Shown: positions 18,361-27,284 of the stretch, piece by piece
Layout of the letters: every line of letters starts with the position of its first letter
How positions within the stretch are numbered: position 1 is the first letter of the stretch
NCBI RefSeq assembly: GCF_004135345.1
Contig: NZ_CP035495.1
Span: 2,046,001-2,110,000, forward strand
From: Xylanimonas allomyrinae
GTDB lineage: Bacteria > Actinomycetota > Actinomycetes > Actinomycetales > Cellulomonadaceae
Reading direction: 5' to 3'
DNA: 64,000 nt
Translations under genes and position numbers: made by a program
The notes under the pieces: model-generated
The model's input: only the letters and a program-made list of their open reading frames with translations
The model's database searches: none
What the model was told of the DNA's origin: nothing

Positions 18361-19983
18361 TCAGCGGCGCGGCTCCTCGACCCCGATGGCCTCCTGGAGC
18401 GCCTCGCGGTAGTCCGCCGCGATGTCGTCCGGGTTCTTGTGGAGCTGCGAGTTGCGGTAGCTGTAGCCGAAGTAGATGACGAAGCCGACCGCGAGCCACA
18501 CCAGGAACCGCACCCAGGTCTCGACGTCGAGCTGGAGCATGAGCCAGATGCACGCCAGGCCGGAGATGATCGGCAGCGCGGGCGACCACGGCACCTGGAA
18601 GCTGTCGGTCGTGTCGGCCTTGCCCGCCGCAGCCAGCGCGCGGCGGCGGCGCGTACGCAGCAGGGGCACGCCGAAGGAGACCAGCACGAACGCCGACAAC
18701 GTGCCGATGTTGACCATGTCCGCCAGCACGTCGACAGGGAAGAACGCCGTGACGGCCGCGATGAGCACGCCGGCGCCGACCTGGAGGTGGACGGGCGTGC
18801 CGAACCGCTGCGACGTCCGGGACAGGCCGCGCGGCAGCAGGCCGTCGCGGGACATCGCGAACACGACGCGCGTCAGGCCGAGCATGAGCACCATGACCAC
18901 GGTGGTCAGCCCCACGAGGATGCCGACTGCGATGACCTTGGTGGCCCAGCCGGGCGCGTCGGGCTGCAGCTCGAACGCGGTGACGATGGTGGCCGACTCG
19001 CCGCCGTCGGGCGTGGCGTCGCGCAGCTGCTGCGGCGTGGCCATGCCCGACAGCGCGACCGACACCAGGATGTACAGCACGGTGCACACGAGCAGGCCGC
19101 CGATGATGCCGCGCGGGACGTTGCGCCGCGGGTTGCGGGTCTCCTCGGCGGCGGTCGCGACGACGTCGAACCCGATGAAGGCGAAGAACACCGTGCCGGC
19201 GCCCGCGAGGATCCCGAACGTGCCACCCACGGACAGGTCGGCTCCCGAGAAGAACGAGAAGAGCGTCTGCGTCCACACCGAGCCGTGGCCGCTCGACGTG
19301 CCGAAGGACTCGCTCGACGGCACGAACGGCGAGAGCTTCGAGGCGTCGAAGTACGCGAACCCGACCGCGATGATGAGCACCACGATGCCGAGCTTGATGG
19401 CCGTGAGCACACCCGTGAACCGCGTCGAGAGCTTGGTGCCGACCGACAGGAGGGTCGCCAGGACGGCGATGAGCAGCACGGTCGCCCAGTCGAACGTCAC
19501 GCCGCCGCCCAGGCTGATCGTGTTGTGGACGCCCGAGGCCACGCCGTCGGGGCCGACGCCGCCGAGCCCGAACACGTGCAGCACGTTGTCGAAGTACAGG
19601 CCCCACGCCTTCGCGACGACGCCCGCGGCGAAGAACATCTCGAGGATCAGGTCCCAGCCGATGATCCACGCCACGAGCTCGCCCATCGAGGCGTAGGAGA
19701 ACGTGTAGGCCGACCCCGCGACGGGCATGAACGACGCGAACTCCGCGTAGCACAGCGCCGCCAGCGCGCAGACGATGCCCGCGATGACGAACGAGATGAC
19801 GACGGCCGGACCGGTCTGGGTGGCCGAGACCATCGCGGCCTTGGAGAAGATGCCGGCGCCGATCACCACCGAGATGCCGAGGACGACGAGGTCCCAGGCC
19901 CCGAGAGACCGGCGGAGATGGCGTTCGGGTTCGTCTGAGGCGGCGATCGTTGCTTCGATCGACCGCCTGCGCAGGAGCTGCAT
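18361..19983 (-). CDS. APC-family amino-acid permease
   Basis: A 540-residue integral membrane transporter of the amino acid-polyamine-organocation superfamily, cationic-amino-acid-transporter-like group (YfnA type), probably a proton symporter. It has about 12-14 helices. The first contains VVIGAGIFSKAAM, the substrate-site unwound helix (G-A-G-I-F). Cytoplasmic N- and C-termini are charged. The substrate cannot be told from sequence. It stands alone, with a palindrome over its promoter and a terminator after it. The neighbouring PutA and glutamate dehydrogenase make an amino-acid catabolic role plausible. Confidence 0.88.
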   Translation of the reverse strand: MQLLRRRSIEATIAASDEPERHLRRSLGAWDLVVLGISVVIGAGIFSKAAMVSATQTGPAVVISFVIAGIVCALAALCYAEFASFMPVAGSAYTFSYASMGELVAWIIGWDLILEMFFAAGVVAKAWGLYFDNVLHVFGLGGVGPDGVASGVHNTISLGGGVTFDWATVLLIAVLATLLSVGTKLSTRFTGVLTAIKLGIVVLIIAVGFAYFDASKLSPFVPSSESFGTSSGHGSVWTQTLFSFFSGADLSVGGTFGILAGAGTVFFAFIGFDVVATAAEETRNPRRNVPRGIIGGLLVCTVLYILVSVALSGMATPQQLRDATPDGGESATIVTAFELQPDAPGWATKVIAVGILVGLTTVVMVLMLGLTRVVFAMSRDGLLPRGLSRTSQRFGTPVHLQVGAGVLIAAVTAFFPVDVLADMVNIGTLSAFVLVSFGVPLLRTRRRRALAAAGKADTTDSFQVPWSPALPIISGLACIWLMLQLDVETWVRFLVWLAVGFVIYFGYSYRNSQLHKNPDDIAADYREALQEAIGVEEPRR

Positions 19984-20066
19984 GCGGGATACCTCTCTCG
20001 ATCACGCGGTGCGCTGCGCCGCGCCATGGGTGGTGCGCGAAGGGGCCGGAGGCCGACCGCCGCCAG

Positions 20067-20129
20067 ACATTACCGCAGGCATCTCAGATCGTGAACGGGG
20101 CATTCACGATATGACTGAATGGCCCGTTC
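20067..20129 (-). promoter_or_regulatory. Promoter and large palindrome of the permease gene
   Basis: On the minus strand a TAATGT -10 (plus 20067-20072) lies 17 bases from a TTCACG -35-like box (20090-20095). A near-perfect palindrome at 20093-20129 (14-bp arms, 13 matching, 9-base centre CGATATGAC) overlaps that -35. This is the layout of an operator. The remaining 20130-20300 shows no gene. Confidence 0.5.
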
Positions 20130-20302
20130 AGAACGACTCATCCTGCAATCGGTACCACCGCGCGACCCGCACGCGTCCGCACCCTGGGGTGAAACCGTTC
20201 CCCGTGAACCCGGTATCGGCCCGCTCGCGCGGATTCCCGCGCCTGGGACCCCCGGCGCCCGAGCGCCCGCCCGTCCCGCCGCCACGGCCCGCACGCACGA
20301 CG

Positions 20303-20339
20303 CTCGGGCGGCCCGCCGGCGCACCGCGGGCCGCCCGAG
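20303..20339. terminator. Terminator of putA
   Basis: Perfect 14-bp arms (CTCGGGCGGCCCGC and its complement) with a 9-base loop lie 10 bases beyond the putA stop on the minus strand. Confidence 0.8.
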
Positions 20340-20349
20340 GTGACCAGCC

Positions 20350-23300
20350 TCACGCCGTGAGGTGCACGTGCCCGTACCGGTGCCGCGTCCGGCTGACCGC
20401 CTGCTCACGCACGAACACCAGCAGCTCGCGCTCGCCCGACGCGACGACCGGCGCGTCGAGCACCGTCGTCGTCCCCAGGCGGGTGGCCGCCGCAGCCCGC
20501 AGCCCGGGCGCGTCGCCGACGACGCGGATGCGGCCCCGCACCGCGCCCGCGGCGACCGCCGCGGCGAAGTCCTCGTGGCTCGCCGCGGGCTCGTGCGGCA
20601 CGCCCCACCCGTGGTCGGCGGCAGGCACGACGACGACGGGCACCCCGGCGCGTCGCGCGGCCGCGACCACGCGCGCGACCTCGACGGGCAGCGCCCCCTC
20701 GCCGACGCGCACCGTCACGCGGTCGACGGGCCGCAGCCGGAACGTGTTCTCCTCGGTCACCAGGCCCGACGGGTCGTGCCCCGCGGCCAGTCCCGGCCAG
20801 GCGCGCTCGTCGTCGGCCTGCGCCCAGGCGAGCCAGCCGGCCGGGTCGGCGGTGCGCGACGGCACCCCGGCGCCGTCGGACCACGCACCGAGCTGGGCCA
20901 CATAGTGCGGGCCACCCGCCTTGGCGCCCGGGCCCACGCTCGACGCCTTCCAGCCGCCGAACGGCTGGCGGCGCACGATGGCACCCGTGATGTGGCGGTT
21001 GACGTAGAGGTTGCCCGCCTCGACGCGGTCGCACCACGTGGCGACCTCGTCGTCGTCGAGCGAGTGCAGGCCCGCGGTGAGGCCGAACGCGACGCGGTTC
21101 TGCAGCGTGATCGCCTCGTCGAGGTCGCGTGCGGTCATGAGGCCGAGCACCGGGCCGAACACCTCGGTGAGGTGGAAGAACGAGCCGGGGGCGACGCCGG
21201 TGCGCAGACCCGGAGTCCACAGGCGCTGCGGGTCCAGGCCTGCGGCGGTGGCGTCGTCGTCGAGGCGGTGCGGACGCACCAGCCACGACTCGCCGGGCTC
21301 GAGCGTCGTCAGCGCCCGCAGCAGCTTCCCCGCGGCGGGCTCGGTGAGCGGCCCCATGACGGTGGCGAGGTCGGTCGCCGGGCCGACACGCAGCGACCGC
21401 ACGGCGTCGACGAGCTGGCGGCGGAACCGCTCCCCGGTCGGCGTGGACGGGTCGCCCACGGACCCGACGAGGATCGCCAGCGACGCCGCCGAGCACTTCT
21501 GCCCCGCGTGCCCGAACGCGCTGCGCACCAGGTCGGCGACGGCCAGGTCGAGATCGGCCGACGGCGTCACGACGATCGCGTTCTTGCCGCTCGTCTCCGC
21601 GAGGACGGGACGCTCGGGCCGCCAGCCCGCGAACAGCTCGGCGGTCTCGATCGAGCCGGTGAGGATGACCCGGGCGACGTCGTCGTGCGTCACCAGGTGC
21701 CGGGCGACGTCACGGTCGCGCACCCGCACGAACTGGACGACGTCGGCGCACTGCGCGGCCGTGAGCCCGGTCGCGGACGCGGCGTCGTCGAGCCCCGCCA
21801 GGATCGCCGCGACCGCCACCTCGAAGCAGCGCGGGGTGGGCGAGGCCGGCTTGGCGAGCACCGAGGACCCGGCCGCGAGCGCCGCGACCACCCCGCCCAC
21901 CGGGATGGCGACCGGGAAGTTCCACGGCGGGGTCACGAGCGTGACGCCCTCGGGGGTGAAGACGGCGCCGGGGACGGCGTCGAGCGCCTCGGCACGGTGG
22001 GCGTAGTAGCGCGCGAAGTCGACGGCCTCGCTGACCTCGGGGTCCGCCTCGGCCACCGTCTTGCCCGCCTCGTGGACCATGGCGGCGACGAGCTCGCCGC
22101 GGCGTTCCTCGAGCCGCTCGGCGACGGCATGCAGGGCGGCGGCCCGGGCGGGAGCCGGCACGGCCCCCCAGACGTGCTGGGCGGCGACGGCGCGCGCGAC
22201 GGCGGCGTCGACCGCGGCGCGGTCGGGCACCGCGGCGGCCTGCACGGGCCGGTACCCGGACTCGCCGCGCGAGGTGACCCTGCCCGCCCAGGCGCGGTGC
22301 TCCGCGACGGCGGGATCGGTGTCGGCCGCGTTCGCGAACCGGGCGTCGGCGCCGCCCGGGTGCGCGCCGGGCGCCTCCGGCGTGGCACGCGGGGTGCGGC
22401 GCGGGGCGACGTCGGCGGCGGTGAACGGCACCGCCGCGGCGACCGACGCGCGGAACGCCCGCTCCTGCGCCGTCATCGCGGTGCCGTCCGACGGCGCCGC
22501 CGCGGCCGCGTGCAGGAAGTTCTGCGGCGCCGCGTTCTCCTCCAGCCGCCGCACCAGGTAGCTGATCGCGACGTCGAAGTCCTGCGAGCGCACCACCGGC
22601 GTGTACAGCACGACGCGCCCTCCGTCGGGGACGACCTCGTCGCGCACCGCGCGCGACTCCCCGGGTGCCATGCCTTGCAGCATCTCCAGGTCGAGCGCCT
22701 CCGTCACGCCGCGCTCGCGGGCCACGAGCACCGCCAGCGCCAGGTCGAACAGGTTGTGCGACGCCACGCCCAGGCGCACCGCTGCGGCGCGCGACGGCGT
22801 CAGCGCGGCGTCCAGGACGCGCACGTAGTTGGCGTCGACCTCGGGCTTGGAGCCGTAGGGCGCCAGGGGCCAGCCGTGCAGCTCGGCCTCGACGTGCTCC
22901 ATCGCGAGGTTCGCTCCCTTGACCAGCCGCACCTTGATCCGGGCGCCGCCCGCGGCGACGCGCGCCGTGGCGAACCGGGTGAGCTCGTCGAGCGCGCCGA
23001 GGGCGTCGGGCAGGTACGCCTGGAGCACGATGCCGGCCTCGAGGCCGTGGAACTCGTCGCGCGAGAGCAGGTCCTCGAACACCGCGACCGTCAGGGCGAG
23101 GTCGCGGTACTCCTCCATGTCGAGGTTGACGAACACGCCGTGCTCGCGCGCCGCCCGGTACAGCGGCAGGAGGCGCTCGACGACGCGTGCGCGCGACCCG
23201 TCCAGGTCCCACGTCACGAGCTGGGCCGCGACGGACGACACCTTGACCGAGACGTAGTCGACGTCCGGCCGCTCGACGAGCGCGATGGTGCGGGCCAGCC

Positions 23301-23844
23301 GGGCGCGCGCCTCGTCCTCGCCGAGCACCGCCTCGCCCAGCAGGTTGACGTTGAGCGCGAACCCCTCCGCGCGGGTGCGTGCCAGGTGCCGGCCGAGCCC
23401 GGGCCCGGCGTCGGCCACCAGGTGCCCCACGAGCTGCCGCAGCCGCAGCCGGGCAGCGGGCACGACGGCGCTCGGTAGCGCGGGCGCGAGCAGGGCCCCG
23501 GCGCGGAACAGCGCCCGGTCGACGCCGCCGAGGAAGCTCGCGTCACCCGCGCGCTGCCCGAGCCGGGCCAGCGCCTTGGCGGCCACGCGCACGTCCTGCG
23601 GCCGTGCGACGTCGTCGACGAACCCGACGGCGAGCTCCAGGCCGGCCGGGTCGGAGACGAGCCGGGCCAGCCGTTCGGCGTCGGCGCGGGCATGCCTGTC
23701 CGCGCGCCCCGAGCTCGACCCGGCCGAGGCCGCGGACCAGCGCCCGGCGAGGGCGACCGCGGGCTCGACGAGGTCGGCGATCGGGGCCGGCTGCCGGCCG
23801 TGGGCGGCCGCGGGCGACGGTGCGGGGATGGCGTGGCTCGTCAT
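20350..23844 (-). CDS. putA: Bifunctional proline dehydrogenase / P5C dehydrogenase PutA
   Basis: A 1164-residue two-step enzyme that oxidises proline to pyrroline-5-carboxylate (FAD) and then to glutamate (NAD+). Residues about 90-480 form the proline dehydrogenase barrel. The aldehyde dehydrogenase domain starts around 560 with the TPPWNFPVAIPVGG motif; the general base is Glu750 (LAETSGKN) and the nucleophile is Cys784 (GHAGQKCSAAS). A further 150 or so residues at the C-terminus resemble the inactive ALDH-like tail seen in long PutA proteins. There is no N-terminal ribbon-helix-helix DNA-binding domain, so it cannot repress itself. I start at ATG 23844; the frame runs further up but overlaps the divergent regulator. 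Control is likely by that regulator. Confidence 0.93.
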   Translation of the reverse strand: MTSHAIPAPSPAAAHGRQPAPIADLVEPAVALAGRWSAASAGSSSGRADRHARADAERLARLVSDPAGLELAVGFVDDVARPQDVRVAAKALARLGQRAGDASFLGGVDRALFRAGALLAPALPSAVVPAARLRLRQLVGHLVADAGPGLGRHLARTRAEGFALNVNLLGEAVLGEDEARARLARTIALVERPDVDYVSVKVSSVAAQLVTWDLDGSRARVVERLLPLYRAAREHGVFVNLDMEEYRDLALTVAVFEDLLSRDEFHGLEAGIVLQAYLPDALGALDELTRFATARVAAGGARIKVRLVKGANLAMEHVEAELHGWPLAPYGSKPEVDANYVRVLDAALTPSRAAAVRLGVASHNLFDLALAVLVARERGVTEALDLEMLQGMAPGESRAVRDEVVPDGGRVVLYTPVVRSQDFDVAISYLVRRLEENAAPQNFLHAAAAAPSDGTAMTAQERAFRASVAAAVPFTAADVAPRRTPRATPEAPGAHPGGADARFANAADTDPAVAEHRAWAGRVTSRGESGYRPVQAAAVPDRAAVDAAVARAVAAQHVWGAVPAPARAAALHAVAERLEERRGELVAAMVHEAGKTVAEADPEVSEAVDFARYYAHRAEALDAVPGAVFTPEGVTLVTPPWNFPVAIPVGGVVAALAAGSSVLAKPASPTPRCFEVAVAAILAGLDDAASATGLTAAQCADVVQFVRVRDRDVARHLVTHDDVARVILTGSIETAELFAGWRPERPVLAETSGKNAIVVTPSADLDLAVADLVRSAFGHAGQKCSAASLAILVGSVGDPSTPTGERFRRQLVDAVRSLRVGPATDLATVMGPLTEPAAGKLLRALTTLEPGESWLVRPHRLDDDATAAGLDPQRLWTPGLRTGVAPGSFFHLTEVFGPVLGLMTARDLDEAITLQNRVAFGLTAGLHSLDDDEVATWCDRVEAGNLYVNRHITGAIVRRQPFGGWKASSVGPGAKAGGPHYVAQLGAWSDGAGVPSRTADPAGWLAWAQADDERAWPGLAAGHDPSGLVTEENTFRLRPVDRVTVRVGEGALPVEVARVVAAARRAGVPVVVVPAADHGWGVPHEPAASHEDFAAAVAAGAVRGRIRVVGDAPGLRAAAATRLGTTTVLDAPVVASGERELLVFVREQAVSRTRHRYGHVHLTA

Positions 23845-23886
23845 GTTCCCAGGGTGCCTCCCGTGTCTTGTACCGTACGTCCCGCG

Positions 23887-24657
23887 ATGACGCGTGAAAA
23901 CGACAAGGCGACCTGGCCGGAGGGCGAGGCGCTGCTGGCTGCGCTCTCCCCGGCCATGGTCGCGCTCATGGACGAGCTGGCGGCCGTCATGTTCTGCGCC
24001 AAGGACACCTCGGGCCGGTACGTGCTCGTCAACGAGGTCTTCGTGCACCGCGCGCACGCCCGCTCGCGGCGCGACGTCGTCGGCCGGCGTGCCGCCGACC
24101 TGTTCGTGCCCGACCTCGCCGAACGGTACGAGAAGCAGGACTCGTACGTGCTGGGCACGGGTCGCCCGCTGCGCGGCGAGCTCGAGCTGATCCGGCGCCC
24201 GGGCGGTGCGCCCGGCTGGTTCCTGACGTCGAAGCTCGCTGTGCGGGCCGACGACGGCGGCGTCGTCGGCCTCGTCTCGATCTCCCAGGACCTGCGCTCG
24301 CAGGACGCCGACGACGCGACCATGGAGGCGATCTCACGGCTCGTCGCCGGGGTGTCGGCCCACCTGGACGCGACGCCGTCGGCGCCGCTGACGGTCGCCG
24401 CGCTGGCCGCCCTGGCGGGGTGCGGCGAGCAGGCGCTCGACCGGCGGGTGCGGCGCGTGTTCGGGCTGTCGCCGCGCCAGCTCGTGCTGCGCGCACGGAC
24501 CGACCGTGCGGCGCACCTGCTCGCGGAGACGACGACGCCGCTCGCGCAGGTCGCGGCCGCGGTCGGCTTCTACGACCAGCCGTCGTTCACCCGCCAGTTC
24601 GCCCGTCTCACGGGCGAGACACCGTCGTCGTTCCGGCGCCGGGCGCGGCGCCGCTGA
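23887..24657 (+). CDS. PAS-AraC regulator, likely control of putA
   Basis: A 256-residue cytoplasmic transcription factor. Residues about 25-140 form a PAS-type sensor (FCAKDTSGRYVLVNEVFVHR). Residues about 160-256 form an AraC/XylS double helix-turn-helix, with the diagnostic second half VAAAVGFYDQPSFTRQFARL and the ending GETPSSFRRRARRR. It is divergent from putA with only 42 bp between the starts, a layout typical of a local regulator of the neighbouring gene. A TACCGT box (23871-23876) lies 10 bases before the ATG. The ligand, possibly proline or P5C, is an inference. Confidence 0.85.
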   Translation: MTRENDKATWPEGEALLAALSPAMVALMDELAAVMFCAKDTSGRYVLVNEVFVHRAHARSRRDVVGRRAADLFVPDLAERYEKQDSYVLGTGRPLRGELELIRRPGGAPGWFLTSKLAVRADDGGVVGLVSISQDLRSQDADDATMEAISRLVAGVSAHLDATPSAPLTVAALAALAGCGEQALDRRVRRVFGLSPRQLVLRARTDRAAHLLAETTTPLAQVAAAVGFYDQPSFTRQFARLTGETPSSFRRRARRR

Positions 24658-24742
24658 GCCGAGGACGGTCGGCGAAGGCTCAGTTGCCGACGCCTGCGGC
24701 ACTTCCCGGCCCTGACAGGCGACAGCGTGGGGCGAGCCTCGC

Positions 24743-24748
24743 TAGGTT
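24743..24748 (+). promoter_or_regulatory. -10 box for a leaderless gdh message
   Basis: TAGGTT ends 6 bases before the GTG start at 24755. That spacing puts the transcription start at the start codon, the layout of actinobacterial leaderless genes. The overlapping TGGGAGG could also act as a ribosome site on a longer message. Confidence 0.5.
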
Positions 24749-24754
24749 GGGAGG

Positions 24755-26020
24755 GTGACGACGACGTCCGAAACCCACACCCAGACCCCCCTGGCCACCG
24801 CTCACGCCCAGCTCGCCGCTGCCGTCCGGCATCTCGGGTACGACGACGGGCTGCACGCCAACCTCGCCACGCCACGCCGCGAGGTCCACGTCTCCGTGCC
24901 GTTGCGCATGGACACGGGCGAGGTGCGCCTCTTCCACGGCTTCCGCGTGCAGCACAACGTCTCGCGAGGCCCCGGCAAGGGCGGCCTGCGCTACCACCCC
25001 TCGGTCGACATCGAGGAGGTGCGCGCTCTCGCCATGTGGATGACGTGGAAGTGCGCCATCGCCGACCTGCCCTACGGCGGCGCCAAGGGCGGCGTGGCGA
25101 TCGACCCCCGCGAGCACTCGAGCTCCGAGCTCGAACGCGTGACGCGGCGCTACACCTCCGAGATCATGCCGCTGATCGGCCCCGACACCGACATCATGGC
25201 CCCTGACGTCGGCACCGACGAGCAGACCATGGCCTGGGTCATGGACACCTACTCGGTCAACCGCGGGTACACCATCCCCGCCGTCGTCACGGGCAAGCCC
25301 GTCGCCGTCGGCGGCTCCCTGGGGCGCAACACCGCCACGAGCGCCGGCCTGGTCCACGTCACCGAGGCGGCGCTGCGCACCGCCGGTGAGGCGCTCGAGG
25401 GGCGCACCGTCGCGATCCAGGGCTTCGGCAAGGTCGGCGCGCACGCCGCGCAGATCTTCGCGCGGCGCGGCGCGCGCATCGTCGCCGTCTCCGACGTCGA
25501 CGGCGCCGTGCGCGCCGACGACGGGATCGACGTGCCACGGCTGACCGAGCACGTCGCCGCGACCGGCACGGTCGCCGGGTTCGACGGCGCCGACCCGATC
25601 ACGAACGCGGACCTGCTGCGGCTCGACGTCGACGTGCTCGTGCCCGCGGCGACCCAGGGCGTCATCGACGAGGAGACGGCCCACGACGTGCGCGCCCGCA
25701 TCGTCGTCGAGGGCGCCAACGGCCCCACCACGACCGAGGGCGACGCCGTCCTCGCGCGCAACGGCGTCGTCGTCGTGCCCGACGTGCTCGCCAACGCGGG
25801 CGGCGTCGTCGTCTCGTACTTCGAGTGGGTCCAGGCCAACCAGGCGTACTGGTGGACGGAGCGCGAGATCGCGGAGAAGCTCGAGCACCGCATGGTCACC
25901 GCGTACGACGCCGTCACCGGGCTCGCGCGGCGCGAGGAGCTGTCGCTGCGCGACGCCGCGCTCGCCATCGGCGTCCAGCGGGTCGCGGAGGCGCACAAGA
26001 TCCGCGGCCTGTACCCCTGA
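24755..26020 (+). CDS. Glu/Leu/Phe/Val dehydrogenase, probably glutamate dehydrogenase
   Basis: A 421-residue cytoplasmic enzyme for reversible oxidative deamination of glutamate to 2-oxoglutarate. The substrate-binding half has the family motif LPYGGAKGGVAIDP with its catalytic Lys, preceded by RGPGKGGLRYHP. The Rossmann half has the VAIQGFGKVG dinucleotide loop. Length matches the hexameric small GDH class. With PutA it completes a proline-to-2-oxoglutarate route. Leucine or another amino acid as substrate cannot be excluded. Confidence 0.9.
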   Translation: MTTTSETHTQTPLATAHAQLAAAVRHLGYDDGLHANLATPRREVHVSVPLRMDTGEVRLFHGFRVQHNVSRGPGKGGLRYHPSVDIEEVRALAMWMTWKCAIADLPYGGAKGGVAIDPREHSSSELERVTRRYTSEIMPLIGPDTDIMAPDVGTDEQTMAWVMDTYSVNRGYTIPAVVTGKPVAVGGSLGRNTATSAGLVHVTEAALRTAGEALEGRTVAIQGFGKVGAHAAQIFARRGARIVAVSDVDGAVRADDGIDVPRLTEHVAATGTVAGFDGADPITNADLLRLDVDVLVPAATQGVIDEETAHDVRARIVVEGANGPTTTEGDAVLARNGVVVVPDVLANAGGVVVSYFEWVQANQAYWWTEREIAEKLEHRMVTAYDAVTGLARREELSLRDAALAIGVQRVAEAHKIRGLYP

Positions 26021-26034
26021 CCTCCGATCGCGAG

Positions 26035-26199
26035 GTGATCCGCGAGCACGCCGCCCTGCTGCGCGGCGACCGGGAGCCGGTCGAGGCGCACGTGGCGGGC
26101 CTCCGCGGGTCGCCGCGGTGTGCACTCCGGCGTGCGCTGCCGCACCCCTGCCACGAACGGCTCGCCGCCGTCGAGCACGTCGCGGCGGTGCCCGCGTGA
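26035..26199 (+). CDS. Possible small protein between gdh and the methyltransferase
   Basis: A 54-codon GTG-initiated frame whose stop overlaps the next start (GTGA), which would couple the two. The product is Arg/Ala/His-rich with no recognised family. No good ribosome site is visible. It may equally be untranslated spacer. Confidence 0.2.
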   Translation: MIREHAALLRGDREPVEAHVAGLRGSPRCALRRALPHPCHERLAAVEHVAAVPA

Positions 26200-27140
26200 G
26201 CGACCCCGCCCGGCTCGTCGCCCGGCTGCGGGCAGCGGGATGCGTGTTCGCGGAGGAGGAGGCGGCGCTGCTGCTGGAGGCGGCCGGTGCCCCGGCCCAG
26301 GGGGTGCCGGCCCAGGGGGTGCCAACCCAGGGGGTGCCGGCGGGTCCGGCTGAACCGCCGTGGCCGGTGCGCCTCGAGCGCCTCGTCGCACGGCGGGTCG
26401 CGGGCGAGCCGCTCGAGCACGTGCTCGGGTGGGTCGCCTTCGCCGGCCGGCGATGGGCGGTGGCGCCCGGGGTGTTCGTGCCGCGCCAGCGCTCGCAGCA
26501 CCTGGTCGCCGAGGCGCTGCGAGCCGCCCGGTCCGGGGTCGACGCCGCGCACGGCCGTGCCGCCGGGAGCGCCTGCGCCCACACGGGCAGCGCTGCCCCG
26601 GAGCGGGCCCGCCCGCTCGTCGTCGTCGACCTGTGCTGCGGCAGCGGCGCGCTCGGCGGAGCCGTCGCGTCCGCGTGGCGCGACGACGGCGGCGACGTCG
26701 TGCTGCACGCCGTCGACCTCGACCCGGTGGCGACCGCGTGCGCCGCGCGCAACCTCGCCCCGCTCGGCGGCGTCGTCCGCACGGGAGACCTGGACGCCCC
26801 TTTGCCCCCGGCGCTGCGCGGCGCCGTCGACGTGCTCGTGTGCCACGCCCCCTACGTGCCGACGGCGGCGATCTCGCTGCTCGCGCCCGAGGCGCGCGAG
26901 CACGAGCCGTCGCACGCGCTCGACGGCGGCGCCGACGGGCTCGACATCCTCCGGCGGGTCATCGCCCTGGCCCCCCGCTGGCTGGCGTCGTCGGGCGCGC
27001 TGCTGTTCGAGCTCGGCGACGACGGCCAGATCGCCGAGACCGCACGACTGCTCGCGGCGGCGGGCCTGCGCCGGCGGGTGACGCGTGACGAGGAGTCGGC
27101 GGCGATCGTCGTCACGGCCACCCGGGCACGGCCCGTGTGA
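26196..27140 (+). CDS. PrmC-related methyltransferase with altered catalytic motif
   Basis: A 314-residue SAM-dependent methyltransferase resembling the actinobacterial PrmC-related group, whose members are annotated as putative protein-(glutamine-N5) methyltransferases of unknown target. It has an N-terminal helical region, then the SAM-binding motif DLCCGSGALG. The motif that is NPPY in PrmC and NAPY in many relatives reads CHAPYVPT here (His217 in place of Asn). A 15-bp tandem repeat (26286-26345) adds a GVPAQ linker to the N-terminal part. Length is above the usual 250-280. Activity is therefore uncertain. Confidence 0.7.
   Translation: MSDPARLVARLRAAGCVFAEEEAALLLEAAGAPAQGVPAQGVPTQGVPAGPAEPPWPVRLERLVARRVAGEPLEHVLGWVAFAGRRWAVAPGVFVPRQRSQHLVAEALRAARSGVDAAHGRAAGSACAHTGSAAPERARPLVVVDLCCGSGALGGAVASAWRDDGGDVVLHAVDLDPVATACAARNLAPLGGVVRTGDLDAPLPPALRGAVDVLVCHAPYVPTAAISLLAPEAREHEPSHALDGGADGLDILRRVIALAPRWLASSGALLFELGDDGQIAETARLLAAAGLRRRVTRDEESAAIVVTATRARPV
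26286..26345 (+). repeat. 15-bp x 4 tandem repeat in the methyltransferase gene
   Basis: Four units close to GGGGTGCCGGCCCAG encode repeats of the pentapeptide GVPAQ. It is an in-frame insertion between N-terminal helices. Confidence 0.8.
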
Positions 27141-27211
27141 GCACCGCACGAGTGAGCACCGCACGTGTGAGCACCGCACGGCTGGGCACCGCACGGCTGG
27201 GCACGCCGGAC
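27137..27211 (+). repeat. 15-bp x 5 tandem repeat after the methyltransferase stop
   Basis: Units GTGAGCACCGCACGA, GTGAGCACCGCACGT, GTGAGCACCGCACGG, CTGGGCACCGCACGG and a decayed fifth copy. The first unit begins at the stop codon, so the array is non-coding. Its unit shares GTGNGCACCG with the array at 47544. Confidence 0.85.
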
Positions 27212-27276
27212 GTCGTCGCGGCGACGTCCGGCGCGGCGGCCCCTGGCGGTGTCCTTCGGACGCGAACGCCGCCAGG
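27205..27276. terminator. Two hairpins between the methyltransferase and hemQ
   Basis: The first hairpin (27205-27232) has 11-bp perfect arms GCCGGACGTCG and a TCGCGG loop. The second (27242-27276) has 8-bp arms CCTGGCGG and an inner GTCC-TTC-GGAC stem. They lie between convergent genes and probably terminate both. Confidence 0.65.
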
Positions 27277-27284
27277 AGCGCCGG

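Noticed and set aside
20362-23478. A 1038-codon plus-strand frame opposite putA
   Set aside because: It is entirely inside putA, whose motifs are clear. Its product is Arg/His/Val-rich low-complexity sequence.
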